DNA of 64,000 bases from an uncultured Bacilli bacterium (GCA_934168245.1 CAKPMY010000005.1:1-64000); one strand, 5' to 3'; numbered from the stretch's first letter, positions 24,468-34,260 are shown. Numbers and translations: made by a program. Notes: a model not told the origin generated them from the letters alone.

Positions 24468-25558
24468 TAATCAGTCAAGAAATCCTTTAATTTTCTACTA
24501 CGAGAAGGATGTCTTAATTTACGAAGTGCTTTAGCCTCTATTTGTCTAATTCTCTCACGAGTAACTCCAAATATTTGTCCAACTTCTTCTAGTGTTCTAC
24601 ATTGTCCATCATTAAGTCCAAATCTAAGTCTAAGTACTTTTTCTTCACGTTCTGTTAAAGTTGATAAAACTCCAGATAACTCTTCTTTTAACATTTCAAC
24701 TGTTGCATACTCTTCTGGACCCATAGTTCTCTCATCTTTAATAAAATCTCCTAAATGTGAATCATCTTCTTCACCTATTGGTGTTTCTAATGAAACTGGA
24801 TCTTGTGAAATCTTATAAACTTCACGAACTTTATCAATAGAAATTCCTAACTTTTTAGCAATTTCTTCATCTGTTGGTTCACGATTTAACTCTTGTGTTA
24901 ATTGTCTTTGTACACGTGCTAATTTATTAATTGTTTCAACCATATGTACTGGTACACGTATTGTTCTTGCTTGATCTGCTATTGCTCTTGTAATTGCTTG
25001 TCTAATCCACCAAGTAGCATATGTAGAGAACTTATATCCTTTAGTAGGATCAAACTTATCTACTGCTTTCATTAATCCAATATTACCTTCTTGAATTAAG
25101 TCTAAGAATAACATTCCACGTCCTACATATCTTTTCGCAATACTAACAACTAAACGTAAATTTGATTCAGCAAGCATTCTCTTTGCTTCTTCGTCTCCTT
25201 CTTCAGCTCGCTTAGCATATTCAAACTCTTCATCTGAAGTAAGTAAGTTAATACGTCCAATCTCTTTTAAGTACATACGTACAGGATCATTAATTTTAAC
25301 ATCTTTAGATAATGTAATATCTTCAACCGCTACATCTGCTGTAATTTCTTCTCCAGAAGCATCATCACTACCATCTTCTGTAACTATATCAATATTTGCC
25401 TCAACTAAAGCATTATATAAGTCATCTAATGAATCACTATCTACATCTAATCCCTTTAATTCTTCTGCTAACTGTTCGTAAGTAATAAAACCTTGTTTCT
25501 TACCTTTTGCTAGTAATTTATTCTTTCTTTCTTCAAGTGTTTTTATTTCTCCAACCAT
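24467..25558 (-). CDS. rpoD: Primary sigma factor (RpoD/SigA)
   Basis: A 363-residue housekeeping sigma factor. Region 1.1 is short, then 1.2 with DPVRMYLKEIGRINLLT, 2.1-2.4 with LRLVVSIAKRYVGRGMLFLDLIQEGN and YKFSTYATWWIRQAITRA, region 3, and region 4.2 with TREEKVLRLRFG and VTRERIRQIEAKALRKL. It recognises the TTGACA/TATAAT promoters seen throughout the window. It sits between dnaG and trmK with gaps of only a few bases, a conserved macromolecular-synthesis operon. Confidence 0.97.
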   Translation of the reverse strand: MVGEIKTLEERKNKLLAKGKKQGFITYEQLAEELKGLDVDSDSLDDLYNALVEANIDIVTEDGSDDASGEEITADVAVEDITLSKDVKINDPVRMYLKEIGRINLLTSDEEFEYAKRAEEGDEEAKRMLAESNLRLVVSIAKRYVGRGMLFLDLIQEGNIGLMKAVDKFDPTKGYKFSTYATWWIRQAITRAIADQARTIRVPVHMVETINKLARVQRQLTQELNREPTDEEIAKKLGISIDKVREVYKISQDPVSLETPIGEEDDSHLGDFIKDERTMGPEEYATVEMLKEELSGVLSTLTEREEKVLRLRFGLNDGQCRTLEEVGQIFGVTRERIRQIEAKALRKLRHPSRSRKLKDFLTD

Positions 25559-25561
25559 GCT

Positions 25562-27286
25562 CTATTCTCCCATTCTTAACTTTCTAATTTTATCCGCTAT
25601 CTTAGCCTGTTCTAATGGATCTACTTCTTTTTTCATCAAATTAGTTAATCTTTTAATTTCTTGATTACATCGATAATCTCTTATAACCTTAAAATACTGA
25701 AATAACTCTCCTTTTGTAGTCTCCTCACTATAACTATCTGCTAATATAGAATTAAGTAAAACTAGAATATCTTCTTTACCTTGAACATAAGTATAAAAAT
25801 CAGCAACATTTATATTACCATACAACTTATAATAATAAATAATCTCACTAGAAAGTATTCTACTCTCTTCACTTGGAAATACTATATTTTCCCTCTCTAC
25901 TTGACTAATTACCCAATCATTATTAAGCATAAAGTAAAGTATTTGTTCAACTGCTTTATCATACTTTGTTTTCTTAACTACTTTATTTACTACCTCTGGA
26001 ACCACTCTTTTAGTTGTCGTTTTAAACTCAACCAAGTCTTTAAAACGTTTTTCCAGTGTATTATAACTTATATCAAATTCTTTTTCAAGTCTTTTAAGTA
26101 CTATTTCTACTCTAATCATATCATTTATTTTTACTGTTTCTTTTAAAACTTCATTTATATAATTGGCTTTTTCTTCATCACTTCTAAAATTAACATTCTT
26201 TCGTAACTGTTGTATTTTAAAATCACTAAAGTTTAAAGCATTCTCAACAAGTCCAATAAATCTTTCTTTTCCATGTTTTAATATAAATGAATCCGGATCA
26301 TCATTATCAGGTAAAACTACTACTTTTACCTCCACTCCTTCATCAAGTAAATGCTCCCCTATACTAAGCATTGCCTTAACTCCCGGATCATCCCCATCTA
26401 AACATAAAATAATGTTATTAGAAAGTCTCTTAATCAAATTAAACTGATTATTAGTAAGTGCTGTTCCCATTAAAGCAACTGTATTTTTAACTCCTACAAT
26501 ACTTGCTCTAATAACGTCCATGAAACCTTCCATTACTATAACTGACTTCTTAAGTCTACACTCTTCTCTCGCAATATGATAATGGTATAACATTTCACCC
26601 TTTTTAAAGATATCTGTCTCTTTTGTATTTAAGTATTTATTCTGATCTACATCTTTATATATTCTTCCACTAAATCCAACTACTTGTCCAGAAACATCAT
26701 ACAGTGGAAACATAATTCTATCATCATATATATCATGATCATCACTAGATAATCCAATTCTATTTAATGTACTAAGTTCATACTTTTTACTAACTAATAA
26801 CTTAGTCAAATCATCTCGACTCTCTAATGATAAACCTATTTCAAATTCTTTAATTGCTTCTTCATTAATACCACGTTTACTTAAGTAAGACCTTGCATCT
26901 TTACCAACTGAAGCTGACAAGTTATTTTGAAAATATTTAACCGCAAAGTTATATGCCTCATATAAATGATCAAACTTAGTAGTTTTCTTCACAATATTTA
27001 CTGAAGAAACATTTACTCCAACTTTTTCTCCTAAATATCTTAAAGCCTCTCTAAAATCTATATGCTCATAATTCATTAAAAAAGTATAAACATTCCCCGT
27101 AGCATGACAAGAAAAACAAGTATAGATTTGTTTTTCTCTTGAAACGCACATTGAAGGATTGGAATCATCATGAAATGGACAAACTCCAAAGAAGTTTTTA
27201 CCCCTTGCTACTAAAGGAATTCTTTCTCCAATGATGTCAACTATATCTGTCTTACTACGAATTTCATTCGCTAAGTCATTATTCAA
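25562..27286 (-). CDS. dnaG: DNA primase
   Basis: At 574 residues it is slightly shorter than typical DnaG. A CHC2 zinc finger comes first (Cys36, His39, Cys57, Cys60, in CPFHDDSNPS and CFSCHATGN), then the catalytic core with a TOPRIM domain (VIVMEGFMDVIRA and CLDGDDPG, giving the acidic metal ligands), and a C-terminal helicase-binding region. It makes RNA primers for the replisome. The start appears to be TTG at 27286, with AAGGAG upstream; there is no in-frame ATG nearby. First gene of the rpoD operon. Confidence 0.95.
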   Translation of the reverse strand: MNNDLANEIRSKTDIVDIIGERIPLVARGKNFFGVCPFHDDSNPSMCVSREKQIYTCFSCHATGNVYTFLMNYEHIDFREALRYLGEKVGVNVSSVNIVKKTTKFDHLYEAYNFAVKYFQNNLSASVGKDARSYLSKRGINEEAIKEFEIGLSLESRDDLTKLLVSKKYELSTLNRIGLSSDDHDIYDDRIMFPLYDVSGQVVGFSGRIYKDVDQNKYLNTKETDIFKKGEMLYHYHIAREECRLKKSVIVMEGFMDVIRASIVGVKNTVALMGTALTNNQFNLIKRLSNNIILCLDGDDPGVKAMLSIGEHLLDEGVEVKVVVLPDNDDPDSFILKHGKERFIGLVENALNFSDFKIQQLRKNVNFRSDEEKANYINEVLKETVKINDMIRVEIVLKRLEKEFDISYNTLEKRFKDLVEFKTTTKRVVPEVVNKVVKKTKYDKAVEQILYFMLNNDWVISQVERENIVFPSEESRILSSEIIYYYKLYGNINVADFYTYVQGKEDILVLLNSILADSYSEETTKGELFQYFKVIRDYRCNQEIKRLTNLMKKEVDPLEQAKIADKIRKLRMGE

Positions 27287-27376
27287 CTGACACCACTCCT
27301 TCTAAACAACACATATTATATCATATTTTGATACTTTTTTCAATAAAAGTAACTCAAAACCACCTTGATCAAAAGA

Positions 27377-27402
27377 AAAACTAGAGTTTCTCCTCCAGTT
27401 TT
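27377..27402 (-). terminator. Terminator of the yqeG-yqeH operon
   Basis: Minus-strand AAAACTGGAG pairs with CTCTAGTTTT (one G-T) around GAGAAA, followed by TCTTTTG. Confidence 0.65.
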
Positions 27403-27434
27403 GTTTTTTCTCTGTCTATACCATACTCAAACTT

Positions 27435-28451
27435 CTATATCAATGACTTTCTCATAAATGTTTCAATATCTTTATCTATATAAACATCTATTACACCTTT
27501 ATTAACTATCTTGACAAATCCTAATCCATTAACAACAAGATCTTCATCATACTTAACTTGATAAGTAATCTTATTCTTATCTCTAAGTTCATTATTATTA
27601 AGTAAATTAAGTAATCTTCTTACCTTTAAATCATTAGAAACAAATAATGTAAAACTGTTTCTTTCTCCCTCTACATAATCAATTCTTATTATATCTTCAA
27701 TAATAATAGATTGATTTGGTCTAAGTTGAAATGTCTTAGGCTTTATCTCTTTTTTAGCAGATATCTTCTTTACTAAAGAAGCATCTACATGATTTAAAAC
27801 TGATCCTGAATCAACAAGTCCAGGTGTATCTATCAAAGTTAAATAATCATTAATCTCAATAGACACAGTATTTAAAGTAGTCGAAGGTAATGGAGACATT
27901 GTAAGTTCTTGACAATTATCTGAATAATTTTGAATAAGTTTATTTATTAAACTAGATTTACCAGCATTAGTATGCCCAACTACATATACATTCTTAGATG
28001 TTTGATAAAACTTAATTCTCTTAAGTAAATAATCTATATTATAATTTTTATTTACACTAACAACAATTACTTCTTCAAAATGTATATCTTTCTCTTCTAA
28101 ATACTTAATAAGTTTAGTCTCCTTTACAGACTTAGGTAATACATCTCTTTTATTTAAAACTAAAATCATTTTATTAGGAATAATCGTTCTAATTTGTTCT
28201 ATATTCTTCTCTAAATTAAGTAAATCTGTAATATATAAAACTAAGTCCTTTGTCTGTCCTACTCCTTTTAATATCTCTAAGTACTCATCATTTGACTTCG
28301 TAACCATTTGATATTCTCCATAATTTTTCATTCTAAAACATCTCTGACATATATCATTATCTAAACTTGTCGTATATCCTTCTTGTAATACATTCTCATC
28401 TTGCAACTTAACTCCACATCCCGAACATGTCTTAACTTCTTCATTATCCAT
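27435..28451 (-). CDS. yqeH: Ribosome biogenesis GTPase YqeH
   Basis: About 338 residues. An N-terminal zinc finger has Cys9, Cys12, Cys35 and Cys38 (CSGC, CQRC). The GTPase domain is circularly permuted: the G4 motif NKRD comes before the G1 P-loop GHTNAGKSS and G3 DTPG. This is the YqeH/RbgA-like arrangement; YqeH is needed for 30S assembly in Bacillus. The ATG at 28451 has GAGAGGTAAATATT upstream, a better SD than the ATG at 28469. It overlaps the yqeG stop by eight bases, the same pair order as in Bacillus. Confidence 0.93.
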   Translation of the reverse strand: MDNEEVKTCSGCGVKLQDENVLQEGYTTSLDNDICQRCFRMKNYGEYQMVTKSNDEYLEILKGVGQTKDLVLYITDLLNLEKNIEQIRTIIPNKMILVLNKRDVLPKSVKETKLIKYLEEKDIHFEEVIVVSVNKNYNIDYLLKRIKFYQTSKNVYVVGHTNAGKSSLINKLIQNYSDNCQELTMSPLPSTTLNTVSIEINDYLTLIDTPGLVDSGSVLNHVDASLVKKISAKKEIKPKTFQLRPNQSIIIEDIIRIDYVEGERNSFTLFVSNDLKVRRLLNLLNNNELRDKNKITYQVKYDEDLVVNGLGFVKIVNKGVIDVYIDKDIETFMRKSLI

Positions 28452-28962
28452 AATATTTACCTCTCTCAAACATTCCTCGTTTTTTATAGTATTTTATTAT
28501 TCTAGTCTCTATTTTTCTATTTAATCCTGTTATTCTTAAATCTTTTTTTCCCAATGGATCAACTAATATTGTCATTATTTTATATATATTACCTGATAAG
28601 ATATCTGTAACTATTTGATCACCTATCATAACCATTTCTTTTTTCTTTAAGTTATAATTTTTCTTTATCCATCTTAATCCTTTAGTAGAAGGCTTTAAAC
28701 TAAAAGCTACTCCTCCAATTCCTAAATCTTTTAAGTATGGAGCAATTCTTTTCTTTGTATTATTAGAACTTATTAATATTAAGAAATCTTTCTGTAATTC
28801 TTTCAATAACTTTCTTGTCTTTAAAGGACATCTTTCATGCTCTAATAATCCTAATGTATTATCTAAATCAAATATTAAACATGTAATTCCTTGTTCTTTT
28901 AATTTATTATAGTCTATCTCAAATATATTTTTTTTATACATATTAGGTCTAAATAAATTCAT
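28444..28962 (-). CDS. yqeG: HAD-superfamily phosphatase YqeG
   Basis: A 172-residue HAD enzyme of subfamily IIIA. Motif I CLIFDLDNTLG (Asp nucleophile and Asp+2), motif II ISSNNTKKR, and motif III lysine and acidic residues in KKKEMVMIGDQIVTDI. The family includes phosphatidylglycerophosphate phosphatase-like members in other lineages; the substrate here is not certain. It is placed directly upstream of yqeH as in Bacillus and staphylococci. Confidence 0.9.
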   Translation of the reverse strand: MNLFRPNMYKKNIFEIDYNKLKEQGITCLIFDLDNTLGLLEHERCPLKTRKLLKELQKDFLILISSNNTKKRIAPYLKDLGIGGVAFSLKPSTKGLRWIKKNYNLKKKEMVMIGDQIVTDILSGNIYKIMTILVDPLGKKDLRITGLNRKIETRIIKYYKKRGMFERGKYYG

Positions 28963-28976
28963 CTTCTCACCTACAA

Positions 28977-30425
28977 TTAATTATTAACTCTCTGTCTAAT
29001 CATTTCTGTACTCATCGTTACCTTATCAAATGTATAGCCATTTTCCTTCCCATATCTAATTATTCTTCTTAATGCATCTCTTGTATATGGTTTTACATCA
29101 TGCATTAATACCATATTAACTCTGTTCTTTGATAATCTTGAAACTACATTATTATATATAACATCTGAAGTAACTCGTGGGTCACTAGTCGCATCTCCAC
29201 TAGATACATTCCAATCATAATAACGATATCCTCTATTTAATACTTCCTTAGTTAAAATACTCATAATTCCTGGAGAGTAACGTCTACTAATTGTATTACT
29301 TGCTCCTCCTGGGAATCTGATTATCTTACTCTCTTCTCCAGTAATTCTCTTTACTCTATCTGATACTCTACCTAAATCATTAAAGTATGCATCAACTGAC
29401 TGATACACTGCACTATAATCATGACTATCCGTATGAAGAGCAATACTGTGTCCCTCATCATACTCTCTTTTTATTAATTCATCTGGTCCATACCCAGTAA
29501 CAAAGAAAGTAGCCTTTACGCCTTCTTCTTTTAATATATCTAAAATAACATCTGTTGTCCCATACTTCGGTCCATCATCAAAAGTTAAATAAATTGTCCC
29601 TTTAGAATCTCTCTTAGATACAATTACCTTACGTACTACTTCATAAGTATTATTAGCTTTATCACTAACCGTATAAGTAACAGTATATTCTCCTACTTTA
29701 TTAGTATCAATACTATTATTTACCTTAACTTCTCCTGTAATATCTCCATCACAATTATCACTTGCTTTATACCCAAGTTCATTATAATTATCTCCTACAT
29801 ATAAATAAGAAACATCACTACCAACTAATTCAATAACCGGATTAGTCTTATCTTCATAAATAATCTTTCTACTAATACTACTCTTATTACCATGTTTATC
29901 TTTAACACTATAAGTAATCTTATCCTTATCCTGTACTACTTTAACCTTACCAGTAACATCTCCATCATAGTCATCAACTGCACTATATTCTTCTTCCTTA
30001 TAAGTACTATTAGGACATACATATATATCCTCATCACTTACTAACTTAATTACCGGAGCCTTTCTATCAACTACTTTTACTTTTCTAGTAACACTCTTAG
30101 AAAAATACCCTTCCTTAACTTTATAAGTAATTTCATATACTCCAAGCTTAGAAGTATCAACTTCTCCCTTAACTACTACATCACTACTAACATCTTTTCC
30201 TAAAAACTTAGCCTTATATCCTTTTTCAACATAAGTACTTTTATATCCAACTTCTACATATCTAGATCCTTTTAAATTAATAGTTGGCAGTAACAAAAAA
30301 TCATATATCGCAAAAGCCAAAGCACAAAGTAGAACAATAACTCCCCAAATAATAAGAGAAGAATTACTCTTCTTAAAATATCTAATAAATTGTCTATTAT
30401 ATTTATTAATATGTTCTTCTTCCAT
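28977..30425 (-). CDS. Membrane-anchored polysaccharide deacetylase with DUF5011 domains
   Basis: A 482-residue protein: one membrane helix (about 22-45, LIIWGVIVLLCALAFAIY), three Ig-like DUF5011 repeats (each beginning like 'P.I.L.G' with 'Y...G..A.D..DGD.TG.V'), then a NodB homology domain from about 285. NodB motifs seen: TFDDGP with the catalytic Asp and metal Asp, HTDSHDYS with metal His residues, RFPGG, and LMHDV near the end. It should deacetylate cell-wall GlcNAc or MurNAc on the outer face. It is 14 bases upstream of yqeG and 58 after sigK on the same strand. Confidence 0.9.
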   Translation of the reverse strand: MEEEHINKYNRQFIRYFKKSNSSLIIWGVIVLLCALAFAIYDFLLLPTINLKGSRYVEVGYKSTYVEKGYKAKFLGKDVSSDVVVKGEVDTSKLGVYEITYKVKEGYFSKSVTRKVKVVDRKAPVIKLVSDEDIYVCPNSTYKEEEYSAVDDYDGDVTGKVKVVQDKDKITYSVKDKHGNKSSISRKIIYEDKTNPVIELVGSDVSYLYVGDNYNELGYKASDNCDGDITGEVKVNNSIDTNKVGEYTVTYTVSDKANNTYEVVRKVIVSKRDSKGTIYLTFDDGPKYGTTDVILDILKEEGVKATFFVTGYGPDELIKREYDEGHSIALHTDSHDYSAVYQSVDAYFNDLGRVSDRVKRITGEESKIIRFPGGASNTISRRYSPGIMSILTKEVLNRGYRYYDWNVSSGDATSDPRVTSDVIYNNVVSRLSKNRVNMVLMHDVKPYTRDALRRIIRYGKENGYTFDKVTMSTEMIRQRVNN

Positions 30426-30483
30426 AAAACTTCACCATCACTACTACAATTATACTAAAAATATTATCTATTGTCTAGAAAAC

Positions 30484-31182
30484 CTATTTATCATATTTAT
30501 TATTCTTAATAAACTCTCTAAGTATTTTCGTAAGTGCCCTCTTCTCAATCCTTGAAACATAACTCCTAGAAATACCCAACTTCTTACTAATAGTTTTCTG
30601 TGTCTCTTCATCCTGATTATTTAATCCATATCTTCTAATTAGTATCTCTTTTTCTCTAGGTGTTAATACATTAATATATTTTTTTAATAACTCTATATTA
30701 TCTTTTAAATCTATATCTGATACAAAATCTGGATTAGGAGTCTTTAAAACGTCCATTATTGCTATCTCATTCCCATCTTTATCAAACCCAACTGCATCAT
30801 TTATTGAAATATCATTATTATAACGATTATTACTTCTAAAATACATAAGTATTTCATTCTCTATACACCTAGCACAATAAGTTGTAATCTTAACTCCCTT
30901 ATCACTAGAAAAAGTATCTACTCCTTTAATTAATCCAATAGTTCCAATACTAATTAAATCATCACTATCTACATATTTATTATCAAACTTTTTTATAATA
31001 TGAGCAACTAATCTTAAATTATGTTCTATAAGTTTATTCCTATCTTCTATATTACCTTCCATCTTACCCTTAATACATTTCTCTTCTTCCTCCACACTTA
31101 AAGGTTCCGGAAAAACATCATTAGAGTAAGATCCAGTAAAACAAAATAAATTCTTTAAAATATCTAACAAATTAAAAAACAT
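30484..31182 (-). CDS. sigK: Sporulation sigma factor K-like, with pro-sequence
   Basis: A 232-residue sigma-70 family protein lacking region 1. The close match is SigK: a hydrophobic N-terminus (MFFNLLDILKNLFCFTGSY) before the FPEPLSVEEEEK start of region 2, then IEHNLRLVAHIIKKF, DLISIGTIGLIKGVDTF and ISRSYVSRIEKRALTK in region 4. In Bacillus the ~20-residue pro-sequence tethers sigma-K to the forespore membrane until SpoIVFB cleaves it. Here the gene is in one piece, without a skin element. If this organism sporulates, it would drive late mother-cell genes. SigE-like factors share these motifs, so the subtype is probable rather than proven. Confidence 0.8.
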   Translation of the reverse strand: MFFNLLDILKNLFCFTGSYSNDVFPEPLSVEEEEKCIKGKMEGNIEDRNKLIEHNLRLVAHIIKKFDNKYVDSDDLISIGTIGLIKGVDTFSSDKGVKITTYCARCIENEILMYFRSNNRYNNDISINDAVGFDKDGNEIAIMDVLKTPNPDFVSDIDLKDNIELLKKYINVLTPREKEILIRRYGLNNQDEETQKTISKKLGISRSYVSRIEKRALTKILREFIKNNKYDK

Positions 31183-31302
31183 ATAATCCTCCTACTAAAT
31201 TATATGTCTAAATTTGTAACTTATTTGTAACTTAATCATCACACTTCATATCTTAAATAAACTACTCTAATATCAATCCTAAATTTCTATCTATCAAAAA
31301 TA

Positions 31303-31773
31303 TTAACTAATACAGTTCTTCTTACGTCTTCTAAATCTATAAATCAAACTATAAAGTAAAACTCCTAAAGATACCCCAACTGTATCTATTAAAACATCTC
31401 TTACTTCGCAAGATCTACCTTTAATAAACAACTGATGTACTTCATCACTACAAGCATATAAAAGTCCTAAAAAGACTGCTAAAAGAATCATTTTTATATC
31501 AATATCCCTATATTCTCTAAGTAAACTAATAATTAAAATACCCAATATAAAATATATAAATAAATGAGCACTCTTCCTAACTGGCACTACTAAATATTTT
31601 AATACTTTGTCTTTTTCTTCACTACTCAACTTACGTTTAATTACTTTCTCAACTGTTCTTACTATTAATCCATCACTCTTCTTAGTAGAAGTACCACCTG
31701 TATCATTAGAAAACATAAATATTAAGCCACACCATAATACTATTAATATTATTTTTACTATTTTTTTTATCAT
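31303..31773 (-). CDS. VanZ-like membrane protein
   Basis: A 156-residue protein with four predicted membrane helices (about 5-20, 65-85, 95-110, 128-145). VanZ family motifs are present: WCGLIFMFSNDTGG near the start, RKSAHLFIYFILGILI in the middle and LLYACSDEVHQLFIKGRSCEVRDVLIDTVG. VanZ confers low teicoplanin resistance in Enterococcus; most chromosomal relatives have unknown roles. The gene overlaps the end of murE by four bases (ATGA), so it is coupled to peptidoglycan precursor synthesis. Confidence 0.88.
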   Translation of the reverse strand: MIKKIVKIILIVLWCGLIFMFSNDTGGTSTKKSDGLIVRTVEKVIKRKLSSEEKDKVLKYLVVPVRKSAHLFIYFILGILIISLLREYRDIDIKMILLAVFLGLLYACSDEVHQLFIKGRSCEVRDVLIDTVGVSLGVLLYSLIYRFRRRKKNCIS

Positions 31774-33206
31774 AAAACTTCTTTTTCTTCCTTTATCTTT
31801 CTATTAACTATCTCCTGATAAGCAACATCTACATCATTAAATTTAAGTCTCTGATAAACTTCTCTTCCCTTTCCAAGTAAAAGAACCATATCTTTATCTT
31901 TAGCCATCTCTATTGCACTTTTTATTGCTAACTTTCTATCAGGTACTATCATCATATTATTATATTTATCTTTAATACCTTCATACATCATATTAACACT
32001 ATTCACCATTGCCATATCATCAGGATCATCATAAGTAAATATTACATAATTAGCCATCTCACAAATACTTTTCGCAATACTTTCTAACATATTAACATCT
32101 TTATCCATAACTGCCCCTAATACGGCTATTGTATTATTAATATCTAAAGTATGTACAAAATTAATAAGTTTAATAATACTATTAGAAGTATGTGCATAAT
32201 CAACCATAACATAATAGTTATCATCTGTCTTTAGCATCTCCATCCTACCTGGTATTACTAAATCACTTATTTTATTTAAGAATTCTTCTTTCCTATATCC
32301 TAAAGTTAAAACACAAAGTATTGAGGCCGCCAAATTATATATATTAAATTCTCCCAGTAATGAACTAAGTACATCAAACTCTTCATTATTATATTTAAAC
32401 TTTATAAGTGTCTTTGAATTATTAATACTAAAATCTATAATTTGTAATGTACTTCCTTCTCTTCTTCCATATGTTAAAATATTAGATCTACAAATACTCT
32501 TTACACTCTCAAAATATGGATCATCACTATTAAGTATACAGTATTCATCTTCCTTTGTCTGATTAAAAATAGTTGCCATTGTATTAAAATACTCTATAAA
32601 TTTATTATCATCATCTAAATACTCATTAGCAAGATTAGTAAAGACAACTAAATCGTAATTAACTGCCACTAAATCTCCTCTTGCTATCTCTTTATTTGAA
32701 GCCTCTACTATAGCATACTTACATCCAAATTTAACAAACTCTTCTAAGCCATCATATAAGTTTGCTGCATCTCTAACTCCATTAGAAGTCTCATCACTAA
32801 AAGCCCCACAGCTCCGACCATTTGTCCCAATATATCCAGTTTTACTAAGTCCTAATAAATTCTGTATAATTACCGAAGTACTTGTTTTTCCATCTGTTCC
32901 AAGTGTCCCAATCATTGTCATCTTCTTATCTGGAAAATCATAAAACTTCTGACATAAATATGGAAACTCTCTATTTGTATCCGGCACTTTTATAATTGCA
33001 ACTCTAGGATCTGAAACATCTCTACTAACAACTATAGTACTAGCACCATTTCTAATAGCCTCTTCTATACAATTATGCCTATCTAAATTACTATCTATAG
33101 TACATACAAACAAATCATCTTTTTCTACTTCACTAGAATTATTTCTAACATTTCTAATAACAAAATCTGTTCCAATACCAGGATACAAATCATTTAGTTT
33201 CTTCAT
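31770..33206 (-). CDS. murE: UDP-N-acetylmuramyl-tripeptide synthetase
   Basis: About 478 residues. A Mur ligase that adds the third amino acid to UDP-MurNAc-dipeptide. The ATP-binding loop reads GTDGKTS (103-109) where most have GTNGKTT. The central domain and the end (VMVDYAHTSNSI, AVLGAVMDKD) are typical. The position that reads DNPR in meso-DAP enzymes here reads DDPDD, closer to the lysine-type D(D/N)P(N/A), so the wall is more likely lysine-based, with moderate confidence. The ATG at 33206 follows AGGTGA; the upstream GTG is part of the SD. Confidence 0.88.
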   Translation of the reverse strand: MKKLNDLYPGIGTDFVIRNVRNNSSEVEKDDLFVCTIDSNLDRHNCIEEAIRNGASTIVVSRDVSDPRVAIIKVPDTNREFPYLCQKFYDFPDKKMTMIGTLGTDGKTSTSVIIQNLLGLSKTGYIGTNGRSCGAFSDETSNGVRDAANLYDGLEEFVKFGCKYAIVEASNKEIARGDLVAVNYDLVVFTNLANEYLDDDNKFIEYFNTMATIFNQTKEDEYCILNSDDPYFESVKSICRSNILTYGRREGSTLQIIDFSINNSKTLIKFKYNNEEFDVLSSLLGEFNIYNLAASILCVLTLGYRKEEFLNKISDLVIPGRMEMLKTDDNYYVMVDYAHTSNSIIKLINFVHTLDINNTIAVLGAVMDKDVNMLESIAKSICEMANYVIFTYDDPDDMAMVNSVNMMYEGIKDKYNNMMIVPDRKLAIKSAIEMAKDKDMVLLLGKGREVYQRLKFNDVDVAYQEIVNRKIKEEKEVL

Positions 33207-33309
33207 ACTATTCACCTATACAAATTATACAGTAAATATATCTTAAATCAAAGTTTTTTTCTTGATATAGTCTACATTTTACGTTAAAATTTATATTAAG
33301 GTGATAATA

Positions 33310-34218
33310 ATGAAATCAATAATTATTGGTGCTGGTAGTGACTTAGGTATCCATATCGATGGAGCCTCTCTTGGTCCTGTCCAATTAATAAATGACATAA
33401 AAAGTTTTTATACAGGTGAAACAATTACTATTATGCAGCCTGAAGATATTTTAAAAAGTAGGAATTTATCCGATCGTAGAAAAAATGAATATGAAGTTGA
33501 TGAAATAAATACTAAAATATATACTTCTGTTCTCGAAAAGGAAAAAGATCATTATTTTCCTATCGTTATCGGTGGAGATAGTTCAATTACTATTCCTGTC
33601 GCTCTAGCCAGTGCTAAGAATTATGAAAATATTGGTATGCTACTCTTTTCTCCATATACTAACTACAATACTTTTGATACAACTGTCTCTGGTAACATTA
33701 ACGGTATGTCTCTAGCCGCTATAAATGGCTACAAAAATAGTGAGTTAAGATATTATCATGATGGCGATGTCATTCAAGCAACTAAAACTGTCGTAATTGG
33801 TGCTAGAAGTATTGATGACTGGGAAAAAGATAATGTTAAGTATTCTGGCCTAACTGTCTTTACAAATGAAGATATCAAACAAAAAGGAATAGAAGCAGTA
33901 ATTGAAGAAGCCTTCACCATTGTAACTGAACGTACTAAAGGTGTGCATATAAGTTTTGATTTAGGTCTCCTAGATCCAGATATTGCTCCTGGTGTATCTA
34001 TCCCTGAATTTGATGGTATGACTGAAGAAGAAGTCATGAATATTAATAAGTTAATAATTAAACATATAAAAAATATTATTTCTTATGATCTAGTTGAGTT
34101 TAACCCTTTACGTGATGAAGGTAGAAAAACAGAACAAATTGCCCTAAATCTACTAGCTCAAATGATAAATAGTGCTGAACAAAAAGAAGAAAATGAATTC
34201 GAAGTAAAACTAAACTAG
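33310..34218 (+). CDS. Arginase/agmatinase-fold protein with degenerate metal site
   Basis: About 302 residues of the ureohydrolase superfamily, but the catalytic motifs are altered. GGDH is GGDS (88-91). The DAHxD block is replaced by SPYTNYNTFD (114-123), which contains no histidine. SxDxDxxDP reads SFDLGLLDP (215-223), with one Asp changed to Gly. The scaffold motifs IAPGVSIPEFDGMT and DLVEFNPLRD...KT are intact. With most manganese ligands gone, it is probably not a ureohydrolase; a regulatory or ligand-binding role is possible. GGTGAT precedes the ATG at 33310. A terminator follows. It is divergent from murE. Confidence 0.8.
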   Translation: MKSIIIGAGSDLGIHIDGASLGPVQLINDIKSFYTGETITIMQPEDILKSRNLSDRRKNEYEVDEINTKIYTSVLEKEKDHYFPIVIGGDSSITIPVALASAKNYENIGMLLFSPYTNYNTFDTTVSGNINGMSLAAINGYKNSELRYYHDGDVIQATKTVVIGARSIDDWEKDNVKYSGLTVFTNEDIKQKGIEAVIEEAFTIVTERTKGVHISFDLGLLDPDIAPGVSIPEFDGMTEEEVMNINKLIIKHIKNIISYDLVEFNPLRDEGRKTEQIALNLLAQMINSAEQKEENEFEVKLN

Positions 34219-34234
34219 TTTACTTCTTTTTTTT
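34201..34234 (+). terminator. Terminator of the arginase-fold gene
   Basis: GAAGTAAA (34201-34208) pairs with TTTACTTC (34219-34226), followed by eight Ts. The stop codon lies in the loop. Confidence 0.8.
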
Positions 34235-34237
34235 CAT

Positions 34238-34260
34238 GAAAAAAAGAGACCTAAGTCTCT
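34238..34260 (-). terminator. Terminator of ftsA-ftsZ
   Basis: Minus-strand AGAGAC-TTAG-GTCTCT stem (34260-34245) followed by a T-run. The last bases of the ftsZ stop codon are in the 5' arm. Confidence 0.75.
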
